Origin: Euwallacea fornicatus
Lineage: Eukaryota > Arthropoda > Insecta > Coleoptera > Curculionidae
Assembly: GCF_040115645.1 (NCBI RefSeq)
Contig: NW_027096019.1
Coordinates: 806,001-870,000, forward strand
Reading direction: 5' to 3'
DNA: 64,000 nt
Shown here: piece by piece, positions 11,565-25,489 of the stretch
How the letters are laid out: the number at the start of each line of letters is the position of its first letter
Position numbering within the stretch: the stretch's first letter is position 1
Notes under the pieces: model-generated
What the model was told of the DNA's origin: nothing
Databases searched by the model: none
What the model saw: the letters and a program-made list of their open reading frames with translations, nothing else
Position numbers and translations under genes: made by a program

Positions 11565-14500
11565 CATTTGTCATGTTAAAGAGCTCGTCGAGGTGATTCT
11601 GTGGTCAAATTTTGAAGGTAGTTGGAGCTCATTTGCCGAAGTTACGTAGGTTCAAAACTTGAAAAGTCACGAAAGATGTGTGTTTGTGCACATAAATTAC
11701 TCGTTTTCTGGAAAACTCACCAAGATACAATGAAGCCTTCTTAGTCGTGTCAAAGAGCTCGTCGAGGTGATTCTGTGGTCAAATTTTGAAGGTAGTTGGA
11801 GCTCATTTGCCGAAGTTACGGAGGTTCAAAGCTTGAAAAGTCACGAACGAAGTGTGTTTGTGCACATAAATCACTCGTTTTCTAGAAAACTCACAAACTT
11901 ACAATGAATCCTTATAAGTCATGTTAAAGAGATCGTCGAGGTGATTCTGAGGTCAAATTTTAACGGTGTTTGGAGCCCATCTGCCGAAGTTCCTGAGGTT
12001 CAAAGCTTGAAAAGTCACGAAAGATGTGTGTTTGAGCACATAAATTACTCGTTTTCTAGAAAACTCACCAAGATACAATGAAGCCTTATTTGTCATGTTA
12101 AAGAGCTCGTCGAGGTGATTCTGTGGTAAAATTTTGAAGCGATTTGGAGCTCATTTGCCGAAGTTACGGAGGTTCAAAGCTTGAAAAGTCACGAAAGATG
12201 TGTGTTTGAGCACATAAATTACTCGTTTTCTAGAAAACTCACCAAGATACAATGAAGCCTTATTTGTCATGTTAAAGAGCTCGTCGAGGTGATTCTGTGG
12301 TCAAATTTTGAAGGTAGTTGGAGCTCATTTGCCGAAGTTACGTAGGTTCAAAACTTGAAAAGTCACGAAAGATGTGTGTTTGAGCACATAAATTACTCGT
12401 TTTCTAGAAAACTCACCAAGATACAATGAAGCCTTCTTAGTCGTGTCAAAGAGCTCGTCGAGGTGATTCTGTGGTCAAATTTTGAAGGTAGTTGGAGCTC
12501 ATTTGCCGAAGTTACGGAGGTTCAAAGCTTGAAAAGTCACGAAAGATGTGTGTTTGAGCACATAAATTACTCGTTTTCTAGAAAACTCACCAAGATACAA
12601 TGAAGCCTTCTTAGTCGTGTCAAAGAGCTCGTCGAGGTGATTCTGTGGTCAAATTTTGAAGGTAGTTGGAGCTCATTTGCCGAAGTTACGTAGGTTCAAA
12701 ACTTGAAAAGTCACGAAAGATGTGTGTTTGAGCACATAAATTACTCGTTTTCTAGAAAACTCACCGAGATACAATGAAGCCTTATTTGTCATGTTAAAGA
12801 GCTCGTCGAGGTGATTCTGTGGTCAAATTTTGAAGGTAGTTGGAGCTCATTTGCCGAAGTTACGTAGGTTCAAAACTTGAAAATTCACGAAAGATGTGTG
12901 TTTGAGCACATAAATTACTCGTTTTCTAGAAAACTCACCGAGATACAATGAAGCCTTATTTGTCATGTTAAAGAGCTCGTCGAGGTGATTCTGTGGTCAA
13001 ATTTTGAAGGTAGTTGGAGCTCATTTGCCGAAGTTACGGAGGTTCAAAGCTTGAAAAGTCACGAACGAAGTGTGTTTGTGCACATAAATCACTCGTTTTC
13101 TAGAAAACTCACCAAGATACAATGAAGCCTCATTTGTCATGTTAAAGAGCTCGTCGAGGTGATTCTGTGGTCAAATTTTGAAGGTAGTTGGAGCTCATTT
13201 GCCGAAGTTACGTAGGTTCAAAACTTGAAAAGTCACGAAAGATGTGTGTTTGAGCACATAAATTACTCGTTTTCTAGAAAACTCACCAAGATACAATGAA
13301 GCCTTATTTGTCATGTTAAAGAGCTCGTCGAGGTGATTCTGTGGTAAAATTTTGAAGCGATTTGGAGCTCATTTGCCGAAGTTACGGAGGTTCAAAGCTT
13401 GAAAAGTCACGAACGAAGTGTGTTTGTGCACATAAATCACTCGTTTTCTAGAAAACTCACCGAGATACAATGAAGCCTTATTTGTCATGTTAAAGAGCTC
13501 GTCGAGGTGATTCTGTGGTCAAATTTTGAAGGTAGTTGGAGCTCATTTGCCGAAGTTACGTAGGTTCAAAACTTGAAAAGTCACGAAAGATGTGTGTTTG
13601 AGCACATAAATTACTCGTTTTCTAGAAAACTCACCGAGATACAATGAAGCCTTATTTGTCATGTTAAAGAGCTCGTCGAGGTGATTCTGTGGTCAAATTT
13701 TGAAGGTAGTTGGAGCTCATTTGCCGAAGTTACGTAGGTTCAAAACTTGAAAAGTCACGAAAGATGTGTGTTTGTGCACATAAATTACTCGTTTTCTGGA
13801 AAACTCACCAAGATACAATGAAGCCTTCTTAGTCGTGTCAAAGAGCTCGTCGAGGTGATTCTGTGGTCAAATTTTGAAGGTAGTTGGAGCTCATTTGCCG
13901 AAGTTACGGAGGTTCAAAGCTTGAAAAGTCACGAACGAAGTGTGTTTGTGCACATAAATCACTCGTTTTCTAGAAAACTCACAAACTTACAATGAATCCT
14001 TATAAGTCATGTTAAAGAGATCGTCGAGGTGATTCTGAGGTCAAATTTTGACGGTGTTTGGAGCCCATCTGCCGAAGTTCCTGAGGTTCAAAGCTTGAAA
14101 AGTCACGAAAGATGTGTGTTTGAGCACATAAATTACTCGTTTTCTAGAAAACTCACCAAGATACAATGAAGCCTTCTTAGTCGTGTCAAAGAGCTCGTCG
14201 AGGTGATTCTGTGGTCAAATTTTGAAGGTAGTTGGAGCTCATTTGCCGAAGTTACGTAGGTTCAAAACTTGAAAAGTCACGAAAGATGTGTGTTTGAGCA
14301 CATAAATTACTCGTTTTCTAGAAAACTCACCGAGATACAATGAAGCCTTATTTGTCATGTTAAAGAGCTCGTCGAGGTGATTCTGTGGTCAAATTTTGAA
14401 GGTAGTTGGAGCTCATTTGCCGAAGTTACGGAGGTTCAAAGCTTGAAAAGTCACGAACGAAGTGTGTTTGTGCACATAAATCACTCGTTTTCTAGAAAAC

Positions 14501-17306
14501 TCACCGAGATACAATGAAGCCTTATTTGTCATGTTAAAGAGCTCGTCGAGGTGATTCTGTGGTCAAATTTTGAAGGTAGTTGGAGCTCATTTGCCGAAGT
14601 TACGTAGGTTCAAAACTTGAAAAGTCACGAAAGATGTGTGTTTGAGCACATAAATTACTCGTTTTCTAGAAAACTCACCGAGATACAATGAAGCCTTATT
14701 TGTCATGTTAAAGAGCTCGTCGAGGTGATTCTGTGGTCAAATTTTGAAGGTAGTTGGAGCTCATTTGCCGAAGTTACGTAGGTTCAAAACTTGAAAAGTC
14801 ACGAAAGATGTGTGTTTGTGCACATAAATTACTCGTTTTCTGGAAAACTCACCAAGATACAATGAAGCCTTCTTAGTCGTGTCAAAGAGCTCGTCGAGGT
14901 GATTCTGTGGTCAAATTTTGAAGGTAGTTGGAGCTCATTTGCCGAAGTTACGGAGGTTCAAAGCTTGAAAAGTCACGAACGAAGTGTGTTTGTGCACATA
15001 AATCACTCGTTTTCTAGAAAACTCACAAACTTACAATGAATCCTTATAAGTCATGTTAAAGAGATCGTCGAGGTGATTCTGAGGTCAAATTTTGACGGTG
15101 TTTGGAGCCCATCTGCCGAAGTTCCTGAGGTTCAAAGCTTGAAAAGTCACGAAAGATGTGTGTTTGAGCACATAAATTACTCGTTTTCTAGAAAACTCAC
15201 CAAGATACAATGAAGCCTTATTTGTCATGTTAAAGAGCTCGTCGAGGTGATTCTGTGGTAAAATTTTGAAGCGATTTGGAGCTCATTTGCCGAAGTTACG
15301 GAGGTTCAAAGCTTGAAAAGTCACGAAAGATGTGTGTTTGAGCACATAAATTACTCGTTTTCTAGAAAACTCACCAAGATACAATGAAGCCTTATTTGTC
15401 ATGTTAAAGAGCTCGTCGAGGTGATTCTGTGGTCAAATTTTGAAGGTAGTTGGAGCTCATTTGCCGAAGTTACGTAGGTTCAAAACTTGAAAAGTCACGA
15501 AAGATGTGTGTTTGAGCACATAAATTACTCGTTTTCTAGAAAACTCACCGAGATACAATGAAGCCTTATTTGTCATGTTAAAGAGCTCGTCGAGGTGATT
15601 CTGTGGTCAAATTTTGAAGGTAGTTGGAGCTCATTTGCCGAAGTTACGGAGGTTCAAAGCTTGAAAAGTCACGAACGAAGTGTGTTTGTGCACATAAATC
15701 ACTCGTTTTCTAGAAAACTCACCAAGATACAATGAAGCCTCATTTGTCATGTTAAAGAGCTCGTCGAGGTGATTCTGTGGTCAAATTTTGAAGGTAGTTG
15801 GAGCTCATTTGCCGAAGTTACGTAGGTTCAAAACTTGAAAAGTCACGAAAGATGTGTGTTTGAGCACATAAATTACTCGTTTTCTAGAAAACTCACCAAG
15901 ATACAATGAAGCCTTATTTGTCATGTTAAAGAGCTCGTCGAGGTGATTCTGTGGTAAAATTTTGAAGCGATTTGGAGCTCATTTGCCGAAGTTACGGAGG
16001 TTCAAAGCTTGAAAAGTCACGAACGAAGTGTGTTTGTGCACATAAATCACTCGTTTTCTAGAAAACTCACCGAGATACAATGAAGCCTTATTTGTCATGT
16101 TAAAGAGCTCGTCGAGGTGATTCTGTGGTCAAATTTTGAAGGTGGTTGGAGCTCATTTGCCGAAGTTACGTAGGTTCAAAACTTGAAAAGTCACGAAAGA
16201 TGTGTGTTTGAGCACATAAATTACTCGTTTTCTAGAAAACTCACCGAGATACAATGAAGCCTTATTTGTCATGTTAAAGAGCTCGTCGAGGTGATTCTGT
16301 GGTCAAATTTTGAAGGTAGTTGGAGCTCATTTGCCGAAGTTACGTAGGTTCAAAACTTGAAAAGTCACGAAAGATGTGTGTTTGTGCACATAAATTACTC
16401 GTTTTCTGGAAAACTCACCAAGATACAATGAAGCCTTCTGAGCCATGATGAAGAGCTCAACGAGGTGATTCTATGATCAATTTTTGACGGAATTTGAAGC
16501 ACATTTGCCGAAATTACGGAGGTTCAAATCTTGAAAGGTCACGAAAGATGTGTGTTTGAGCACATAAATTACTCGTTTTCTAGAAAACTCACCAAGATAC
16601 AATGAAGCCTTCTTAGTCGTGTCAAAGAGCTCGTCGAGGTGATTCTGTGGTCAAATTTTGAAGGTAGTTGGAGCTCATTTGCCGAAGTTACGTAGGTTCA
16701 AAACTTGAAAAGTCACGAAAGATGTGTGTTTGAGCACATAAATGACTCGTTTTCTAGAAAACTCACCAAGATACAATGAAGCCTTATTTGTCATGTTAAA
16801 GAGCTCGTCGAGGTGATTCTGTGGTAAAATTTTGAAGCGATTTGGAGCTCATTTGCCGAAGTTACGGAGGTTCAAAGCTTGAAAAGTCACGAACGAAGTG
16901 TGTTTGTGCACATAAATCACTCGTTTTCTAGAAAACTCACCGAGATACAATGAAGCCTTATTTGTCATGTTAAAGAGCTCGTCGAGGTGATTCTGTGGTC
17001 AAATTTTGAAGGTAGTTGGAGCTCATTTGCCGAAGTTGCGTAGGTTCAAAACTTGAAAAGTCACGAAAGATGTGTGTTTGAGCACATAAATTACTCGTTT
17101 TCTAGAAAACTCACCGAGATACAATGAAGCCTTATTTGTCATGTTAAAGAGCTCGTCGAGGTGATTCTGTGGTCAAATTTTGAAGGTAGTTGGAGCCCAT
17201 TTGCCGAAGTTACGTAGGTTCAAAACTTGAAAAGTCACGAAAGATGTGTGTTTGTGCACATAAATTACTCGTTTTCTGGAAAACTCACCAAGATACAATG
17301 AAGCCT
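11565..17306. repeat. 33-mer (5742-bp) higher-order repeat, copy 2
   Basis: Second half of the tandem pair. It begins where copy 1 ends, at a CTCATTTG monomer, and stops at 17306, where CTTCTTAG replaces the expected CTCATTTG. No third copy follows. Near identity over 5.7 kb, against frequent differences between monomer types inside the unit, points to a recent duplication. Confidence 0.85.
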
Positions 17307-18116
17307 TCTTAGTCGTGTCAAAGAGCTCGTCGAGGTGATTCTGTGGTCAAATTTTGAAGGTAGTTGGAGCTCATTTGCCGAAGTTACGGAGGTTCAAAGC
17401 TTGAAAAGTCACGAACGAAGTGTGTTTGTGCACATAAATCACTCGTTTTCTAGAAAACTCACAAACTTACAATGAATCCTTATAAGTCATGTTAAAGAGA
17501 TCGTCGAGGTGATTCTGAGGTCAAATTTTGACGGTGTTTGGAGCCCATCTGCCGAAGTTCCTGAGGTTCAAAGCTTGAAAAGTCACGAAAGATGTGTGTT
17601 TGAGCACATAAATTACTCGTTTTCTAGAAAACTCACCAAGATACAATGAAGCCTTATTTGTCATGTTAAAGAGCTCGTCGAGGTGATTCTGTGGTAAAAT
17701 TTTGAAGCGATTTGGAGCTCATTTGCCGAAGTTACGGAGGTTCAAAGCTTGAAAAGTCACGAAAGATGTGTGTTTGAGCACATAAATTACTCGTTTTCTA
17801 GAAAACTCACCAAGATACAATGAAGCCTTATTTGTCATGTTAAAGAGCTCGTCGAGGTGATTCTGTGGTAAAATTTTGAAGCGATTTGGAGCTCATTTGC
17901 CGAAGTTACGGAGGTTCAAAGCTTGAAAAGTCACGAACGAAGTGTGTTTGTGCACATAAATCACTCGTTTTCTAGAAAACTCACCAAGATACAATGAAGC
18001 CTCATTTGTCATGTTAAAGAGCTCGTCGAGGTGATTCTGGGGTCAAATTTTGAAGGTAGTTGGAGCTCATTTGCCGAAGTTACGTAGGTTCAAAACTTGA
18101 AAAGTCACGAAAGATG

Positions 18117-20919
18117 TGTGTTTGTGCACATAAATTACTCGTTTTCTGGAAAACTCACCAAGATACAATGAAGCCTTCTTAGTCGTGTCAAAGAGCTCGT
18201 CGAGGTGATTCTGTGGTCAAATTTTGAAGGTAGTTGGAGCTCATTTGCCGAAGTTACGGAGGTTCAAAGCTTGAAAAGTCACGAACGAAGTGTGTTTGTG
18301 CACATAAATCACTCGTTTTCTAGAAAACTCACAAACTTACAATGAATCCTTATAAGTCATGTTAAAGAGATCGTCGAGGTGATTCTGAGGTCAAATTTTA
18401 ACGGTGTTTGGAGCCCATCTGCCGACGTTCCTGAGGTTCAAAGCTTGAAAAGTCACGAAAGATGTGTGTTTGAGCACATAAATTACTCGTTTTCTAGAAA
18501 ACTCACCAAGATACAATGAAGCCTTATTTGTCATGTTAAAGAGCTCGTCGAGGTGATTCTGTGGTAAAATTTTGAAGCGATTTGGAGCTCATTTGCCGAA
18601 GTTACGGAGGTTCAAAGCTTGAAAAGTCACGAAAGATGTGTGTTTGAGCACATAAATTACTCGTTTTCTAGAAAACTCACCAAGATACAATGAAGCCTTA
18701 TTTGTCATGTTAAAGAGCTCGTCGAGGTGATTCTGTGGTCAAATTTTGAAGGTAGTTGGAGCTCATTTGCCGAAGTTACGTAGGTTCAAAACTTGAAAAG
18801 TCACGAAAGATGTGTGTTTGAGCACATAAATTACTCGTTTTCTAGAAAACTCACCAAGATACAATGAAGCCTTCTTAGTCGTGTCAAAGAGCTCATCGAG
18901 GTGATTCTGTGGTCAAATTTTGAAGGTAGTTGGAGCTCATTTGCCGAAGTTACGGAGGTTCAAAGCTTGAAAAGTCACGAAAGATGTGTGTTTGAGCACA
19001 TAAATTACTCGTTTTCTAGAAAACTCACCAAGATACAATGAAGCCTTCTTAGTCGTGTCAAAGAGCTCGTCGAGGTGATTCTGTGGTCAAATTTTGAAGG
19101 TAGTTGGAGCTCATTTGCCGAAGTTACGTAGGTTCAAAACTTGAAAAGTCACGAAAGATGTGTGTTTGAGCACATAAATTACTCGTTTTCTAGAAAACTC
19201 ACCGAGATACAATGAAGCCTTATTTGTCATGTTAAAGAGCTCGTCGAGGTGATTCTGTGGTCAAATTTTGAAGGTAGTTGGAGCTCATTTGCCGAAGTTA
19301 CGTAGGTTCAAAACTTGAAAAGTCACGAAAGATGTGTGTTTGAGCACATAAATTACTCGTTTTCTAGAAAACTCACCGAGATACAATGAAGCCTTATTTG
19401 TCATGTTAAAGAGCTCGTCGAGGTGATTCTGTGGTCAAATTTTGAAGGTAGTTGGAGCTCATTTGCCGAAGTTACGGAGGTTCAAAGCTTGAAAAGTCAC
19501 GAACGAAGTGTGTTTGTGCACATAAATTACTCGTTTTCTGGAAAACTCACCAAGATACAATGAAGCCTTCTTAGTCGTGTCAAAGAGCTCGTCGAGGTGA
19601 TTCTGTGGTCAAATTTTGAAGGTAGTTGGAGCTCATTTGCCGAAGTTACGGAGGTTCAAAGCTTGAAAAGTCACGAACGAAGTGTGTTTGTGCACATAAA
19701 TCACTCGTTTTCTAGAAAACTCACAAACTTACAATGAATCCTTATAAGTCATGTTAAAGAGATCGTCGAGGTGATTCTGAGGTCAAATTTTAACGGTGTT
19801 TGGAGCCCATCTGCCGACGTTCCTGAGGTTCAAAGCTTGAAAAGTCACGAAAGATGTGTGTTTGAGCACATAAATTACTCGTTTTCTAGAAAACTCACCA
19901 AGATACAATGAAGCCTTATTTGTCATGTTAAAGAGCTCGTCGAGGTGATTCTGTGGTAAAATTTTGAAGCGATTTGGAGCTCATTTGCCGAAGTTACGGA
20001 GGTTCAAAGCTTGAAAAGTCACGAAAGATGTGTGTTTGAGCACATAAATTACTCGTTTTCTAGAAAACTCACCAAGATACAATGAAGCCTTATTTGTCAT
20101 GTTAAAGAGCTCGTCGAGGTGATTCTGTGGTCAAATTTTGAAGGTAGTTGGAGCTCATTTGCCGAAGTTACGTAGGTTCAAAACTTGAAAAGTCACGAAA
20201 GATGTGTGTTTGAGCACATAAATTACTCGTTTTCTAGAAAACTCACCAAGATACAATGAAGCCTTCTTAGTCGTGTCAAAGAGCTCATCGAGGTGATTCT
20301 GTGGTCAAATTTTGAAGGTAGTTGGAGCTCATTTGCCGAAGTTACGGAGGTTCAAAGCTTGAAAAGTCACGAAAGATGTGTGTTTGAGCACATAAATTAC
20401 TCGTTTTCTAGAAAACTCACCAAGATACAATGAAGCCTTCTTAGTCGTGTCAAAGAGCTCGTCGAGGTGATTCTGTGGTCAAATTTTGAAGGTAGTTGGA
20501 GCTCATTTGCCGAAGTTACGTAGGTTCAAAACTTGAAAAGTCACGAAAGATGTGTGTTTGAGCACATAAATTACTCGTTTTCTAGAAAACTCACCGAGAT
20601 ACAATGAAGCCTTATTTGTCATGTTAAAGAGCTCGTCGAGGTGATTCTGTGGTCAAATTTTGAAGGTAGTTGGAGCTCATTTGCCGAAGTTACGTAGGTT
20701 CAAAACTTGAAAAGTCACGAAAGATGTGTGTTTGAGCACATAAATTACTCGTTTTCTAGAAAACTCACCGAGATACAATGAAGCCTTATTTGTCATGTTA
20801 AAGAGCTCGTCGAGGTGATTCTGTGGTCAAATTTTGAAGGTAGTTGGAGCTCATTTGCCGAAGTTACGGAGGTTCAAAGCTTGAAAAGTCACGAACGAAG
20901 TGTGTTTGTGCACATAAAT
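18117..20919. repeat. Tandem 8-mer (1392-bp) higher-order repeat, second locus
   Basis: Two copies of an 8-monomer unit. Private variants occur once in each copy, 1392 bp apart: CAAACTT monomers at 18331 and 19723, GCCGACGTT (normally GCCGAAGTT) near 18421 and 19813, and GCTCATCGAG (normally GCTCGTCGAG) at 18891 and 20283. Edges are near 18117 and 20919. Its composition differs from the 8-mer at 1.7-4.4 kb, so it is a separate event. Confidence 0.8.
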
Positions 20920-23900
20920 CACTCGTTTTCTAGAAAACTCACCAAGATACAATGAAGCCTCATTTGTCATGTTAAAGAGCTCGTCGAGGTGATTCTGTGG
21001 TCAAATTTTGAAGGTAGTTGGAGCTCATTTGCCGAAGTTACGTAGGTTCAAAACTTGAAAAGTCACGAAAGATGTGTGTTTGAGCACATAAATTACTCGT
21101 TTTCTAGAAAACTCACCAAGATACAATGAAGCCTTATTTGTCATGTTAAAGAGCTCGTCGAGGTGATTCTGTGGTAAAATTTTGAAGCGATTTGGAGCTC
21201 ATTTGCCGAAGTTACGGAGGTTCAAAGCTTGAAAAGTCACGAACGAAGTGTGTTTGTGCACATAAATCACTCGTTTTCTAGAAAACTCACCGAGATACAA
21301 TGAAGCCTTATTTGTCATGTTAAAGAGCTCGTCGAGGTGATTCTGTGGTCAAATTTTGAAGGTAGTTGGAGCTCATTTGCCGAAGTTACGTAGGTTCAAA
21401 ACTTGAAAAGTCACGAAAGATGTGTGTTTGAGCACATAAATTACTCGTTTTCTAGAAAACTCACCGAGATACAATGAAGCCTTATTTGTCATGTTAAAGA
21501 GCTCGTCGAGGTGATTCTGTGGTCAAATTTTGAAGGTAGTTGGAGCTCATTTGCCGAAGTTACGTAGGTTCAAAACTTGAAAAGTCACGAAAGATGTGTG
21601 TTTGTGCACATAAATTACTCGTTTTCTGGAAAACTCACCAAGATACAATGAAGCCTTCTTAGTCGTGTCAAAGAGCTCGTCGAGGTGATTCTGTGGTCAA
21701 ATTTTGAAGGTAGTTGGAGCTCATTTGCCGAAGTTACGGAGGTTCAAAGCTTGAAAAGTCACGAACGAAGTGTGTTTGTGCACATAAATCACTCGTTTTC
21801 TAGAAAACTCACAAACTTACAATGAATCCTTATAAGTCATGTTAAAGAGATCGTCGAGGTGATTCTGAGGTCAAATTTTGACGGTGTTTGGAGCCCATCT
21901 GCCGAAGTTCCTGAGGTTCAAAGCTTGAAAAGTCACGAAAGATGTGTGTTTGAGCACATAAATTACTCGTTTTCTAGAAAACTCACCAAGATACAATGAA
22001 GCCTTATTTGTCATGTTAAAGAGCTCGTCGAGGTGATTCTGTGGTAAAATTTTGAAGCGATTTGGAGCTCATTTGCCGAAGTTACGGAGGTTCAAAGCTT
22101 GAAAAGTCACGAAAGATGTGTGTTTGAGCACATAAATTACTCGTTTTCTAGAAAACTCACCAAGATACAATGAAGCCTTATTTGTCATGTTAAAGAGCTC
22201 GTCGAGGTGATTCTGTGGTCAAATTTTGAAGGTAGTTGGAGCTCATTTGCCGAAGTTACGTAGGTTCAAAACTTGAAAAGTCACGAAAGATGTGTGTTTG
22301 AGCACATAAATTACTCGTTTTCTAGAAAACTCACCAAGATACAATGAAGCCTTCTTAGTCGTGTCAAAGAGCTCGTCGAGGTGATTCTGTGGTCAAATTT
22401 TGAAGGTAGTTGGAGCTCATTTGCCGAAGTTACGTAGGTTCAAAACTTGAAAAGTCACGAAAGATGTGTGTTTGAGCACATAAATTACTCGTTTTCTAGA
22501 AAACTCACCGAGATACAATGAAGCCTTATTTGTCATGTTAAAGAGCTCGTCGAGGTGATTCTGTGGTCAAATTTTGAAGGTAGTTGGAGCTCATTTGCCG
22601 AAGTTACGTAGGTTCAAAACTTGAAAAGTCACGAAAGATGTGTGTTTGAGCACATAAATTACTCGTTTTCTAGAAAACTCACCGAGATACAATGAAGCCT
22701 TATTTGTCATGTTAAAGAGCTCGTCGAGGTGATTCTGTGGTCAAATTTTGAAGGTAGTTGGAGCTCATTTGCCGAAGTTACGTAGGTTCAAAACTTGAAA
22801 AGTCACGAAAGATGTGTGTTTGAGCACATAAATTACTCGTTTTCTAGAAAACTCACCAAGATACAATGAAGCCTTATTTGTCATGTTAAAGAGCTCGTCG
22901 AGGTGATTCTGTGGTAAAATTTTGAAGCGATTTGGAGCTCATTTGCCGAAGTTACGGAGGTTCAAAGCTTGAAAAGTCACGAACGAAGTGTGTTTGTGCA
23001 CATAAATCACTCGTTTTCTAGAAAACTCACCGAGATACAATGAAGCCTTATTTGTCATGTTAAAGAGCTCGTCGAGGTGATTCTGTGGTCAAATTTTGAA
23101 GGTAGTTGGAGCTCATTTGCCGAAGTTACGTAGGTTCAAAACTTGAAAAGTCACGAAAGATGTGTGTTTGAGCACATAAATTACTCGTTTTCTAGAAAAC
23201 TCACCGAGATACAATGAAGCCTTATTTGTCATGTTAAAGAGCTCGTCGAGGTGATTCTGTGGTCAAATTTTGAAGGTAGTTGGAGCTCATTTGCCGAAGT
23301 TACGTAGGTTCAAAACTTGAAAAGTCACGAAAGATGTGTGTTTGTGCACATAAATTACTCGTTTTCTGGAAAACTCACCAAGATACAATGAAGCCTTCTG
23401 AGCCATGATGAAGAGCTCAACGAGGTGATTCTATGATCAATTTTTGACGGAATTTGAAGCACATTTGCCGAAATTACGGAGGTTCAAATCTTGAAAGGTC
23501 ACGAAAGATTTGTGTTTGAGCACATAAATTACTCGTTTTCTAGAAAACTCACCAAGATACAATGAAGCCTTCTTAGTCGTGTCAAAGAGCTCGTCGAGGT
23601 GATTCTGTGGTCAAATTTTGAAGGTAGTTGGAGCTCATTTGCCGAAGTTACGTAGGTTCAAAACTTGAAAAGTCACGAAAGATGTGTGTTTGTGCACATA
23701 AATTACTCGTTTTCTGGAAAACTCACCAAGATACAATGAAGCCTTCTTAGTCGTGTCAAAGAGCTCGTCGAGGTGATTCTGTGGTCAAATTTTGAAGGTA
23801 GTTGGAGCTCATTTGCCGAAGTTACGGAGGTTCAAAGCTTGAAAAGTCACGAACGAAGTGTGTTTGTGCACATAAATCACTCGTTTTCTAGAAAACTCAC

Positions 23901-25489
23901 AAACTTACAATGAATCCTTATAAGTCATGTTAAAGAGATCGTCGAGGTGATTCTGAGGTCAAATTTTGACGGTGTTTGGAGCCCATCTGCCGAAGTTCCT
24001 GAGGTTCAAAGCTTGAAAAGTCACGAAAGATGTGTGTTTGAGCACATAAATTACTCGTTTTCTAGAAAACTCACCAAGATACAATGAAGCCTTATTTGTC
24101 ATGTTAAAGAGCTCGTCGAGGTGATTCTGTGGTAAAATTTTGAAGCGATTTGGAGCTCATTTGCCGAAGTTACGGAGGTTCAAAGCTTGAAAAGTCACGA
24201 AAGATGTGTGTTTGAGCACATAAATTACTCGTTTTCTAGAAAACTCACCAAGATACAATGAAGCCTTATTTGTCATGTTAAAGAGCTCGTCGAGGTGATT
24301 CTGTGGTCAAATTTTGAAGGTAGTTGGAGCTCATTTGCCGAAGTTACGTAGGTTCAAAACTTGAAAAGTCACGAAAGATGTGTGTTTGAGCACATAAATT
24401 ACTCGTTTTCTAGAAAACTCACCAAGATACAATGAAGCCTTCTTAGTCGTGTCAAAGAGCTCGTCGAGGTGATTCTGTGGTCAAATTTTGAAGGTAGTTG
24501 GAGCTCATTTGCCGAAGTTACGGAGGTTCAAAGCTTGAAAAGTCACGAAAGATGTGTGTTTGAGCACATAAATTACTCGTTTTCTAGAAAACTCACCAAG
24601 ATACAATGAAGCCTTCTTAGTCGTGTCAAAGAGCTCGTCGAGGTGATTCTGTGGTCAAATTTTGAAGGTAGTTGGAGCTCATTTGCCGAAGTTACGTAGG
24701 TTCAAAACTTGAAAAGTCACGAAAGATGTGTGTTTGAGCACATAAATTACTCGTTTTCTAGAAAACTCACCGAGATACAATGAAGCCTTATTTGTCATGT
24801 TAAAGAGCTCGTCGAGGTGATTCTGTGGTCAAATTTTGAAGGTAGTTGGAGCTCATTTGCCGAAGTTACGTAGGTTCAAAACTTGAAAAGTCACGAAAGA
24901 TGTGTGTTTGAGCACATAAATTACTCGTTTTCTAGAAAACTCACCGAGATACAATGAAGCCTTATTTGTCATGTTAAAGAGCTCGTCGAGGTGATTCTGT
25001 GGTCAAATTTTGAAGGTAGTTGGAGCTCATTTGCCGAAGTTACGGAGGTTCAAAGCTTGAAAAGTCACGAACGAAGTGTGTTTGTGCACATAAATCACTC
25101 GTTTTCTAGAAAACTCACCAAGATACAATGAAGCCTCATTTGTCATGTTAAAGAGCTCGTCGAGGTGATTCTGTGGTCAAATTTTGAAGGTAGTTGGAGC
25201 TCATTTGCCGAAGTTACGTAGGTTCAAAACTTGAAAAGTCACGAAAGATGTGTGTTTGAGCACATAAATTACTCGTTTTCTAGAAAACTCACCAAGATAC
25301 AATGAAGCCTTATTTGTCATGTTAAAGAGCTCGTCGAGGTGATTCTGTGGTAAAATTTTGAAGCGATTTGGAGCTCATTTGCCGAAGTTACGGAGGTTCA
25401 AAGCTTGAAAAGTCACGAACGAAGTGTGTTTGTGCACATAAATCACTCGTTTTCTAGAAAACTCACCGAGATACAATGAAGCCTTATTT

